Shown piece after piece: positions 6,284-6,435 of a DNA stretch of 6,435 nucleotides. Every line of letters begins with the position of its first letter. Position 1 is the first letter of the stretch. The DNA is from Acidobacteriota bacterium. GTDB lineage: Bacteria > Acidobacteriota > Terriglobia > UBA7540. The stretch is taken from positions 1 through 6,435 of the forward strand of contig QHZM01000357.1 in assembly GCA_003224665.1 (NCBI GenBank), written 5' to 3'. Both the position numbers and the translations under genes were made by a program. The notes beneath the pieces were generated by a model. It made no database searches. It was not told where the DNA came from and saw nothing but the letters and a program-made list of their open reading frames with translations.

Positions 6284-6434
6284 GTTTGATTCGTGAGAGG
6301 ACGCGGTGTATCCATAACGTTTCGGCAGAGCCGCGCTGGCACAACCCGGCGGTTTGTGTCAGGATTTCATCGGCCAGGGAAAAATTTTCCTTCAGGGCTT
6401 GGAAGGCCTGAACAAGAATGAGCGCGCCAGCCGT
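6284..6434 (-). other. Unassigned right flank with an open minus-strand frame running off the edge
   Basis: A minus-strand frame is open from 6434 into the IS, reaching TAG only at 6194-6192. Its part outside the IS reads as a helix-like peptide (GALILVQAFQALKENFSLAD, then EILTQTAGLCQRG). If coding, it is the inner or C-terminal part of a gene whose end was replaced by the IS insertion. A plus-strand frame over the same stretch is also open, and third-position GC does not separate the two. I do not recognise a family. Two small dyads also lie here (6378-6390 and 6391-6412). Confidence 0.2.
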
Positions 6435-6435
6435 C

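Overview
The window looks like ordinary chromosomal DNA of a high-GC, Gram-negative bacterium. The gene types (an ADP-heptose pathway enzyme, a C5-pathway hemL, a geranylgeranyl reductase-family flavoprotein, an IS1380-type element) and the protein sequences would suit an Acidobacteriota-like genome. That placement is an inference from the general look of the proteins and cannot be proved here.

Left part (1-2389, minus strand): the N-terminal half of the transcription-repair coupling factor mfd runs off the left edge. Its start is at 1640. Upstream, and in the same direction, lies a stand-alone heptose-1-phosphate adenylyltransferase (rfaE2/hldE-C type, 2389-1901). The 260 bp between them is largely filled by a nested palindrome of about 187 bp (1704-1890) that looks like a small MITE- or REP-like repeat.

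Middle (2390-5010): a 245-bp divergent promoter region separates rfaE2 from a plus-strand pair. The first gene of the pair is a geranylgeranyl reductase-family FAD oxidoreductase that is broken in this sequence. Its N-terminal half (from 2635) and C-terminal half (to 3682) are in different frames, and an internal segment of roughly 50-70 residues appears to be missing at about 3280-3310. Twenty bases later comes an intact hemL (3703-5010), glutamate-1-semialdehyde 2,1-aminomutase of tetrapyrrole synthesis.

Right part (5062-6283): a decayed IS1380-family insertion sequence. It keeps recognisable but diverged terminal inverted repeats. Its transposase has two in-frame stop codons, a frame change, and a large internal deletion that removes much of the DDE catalytic core. 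The last ~150 bp hold an open minus-strand frame that could be a gene fragment running off the right edge, but I do not recognise it.

The genes do not form one shared pathway: they cover DNA repair, surface-polysaccharide precursor synthesis, isoprenoid or quinone-type reduction, and heme synthesis. I found no CRISPR array, tRNA, rRNA, toxin-antitoxin or defence system, and nothing that supports a new multi-gene system. The most interesting items are the nested intergenic palindrome and the deletion/frameshift in the reductase gene.
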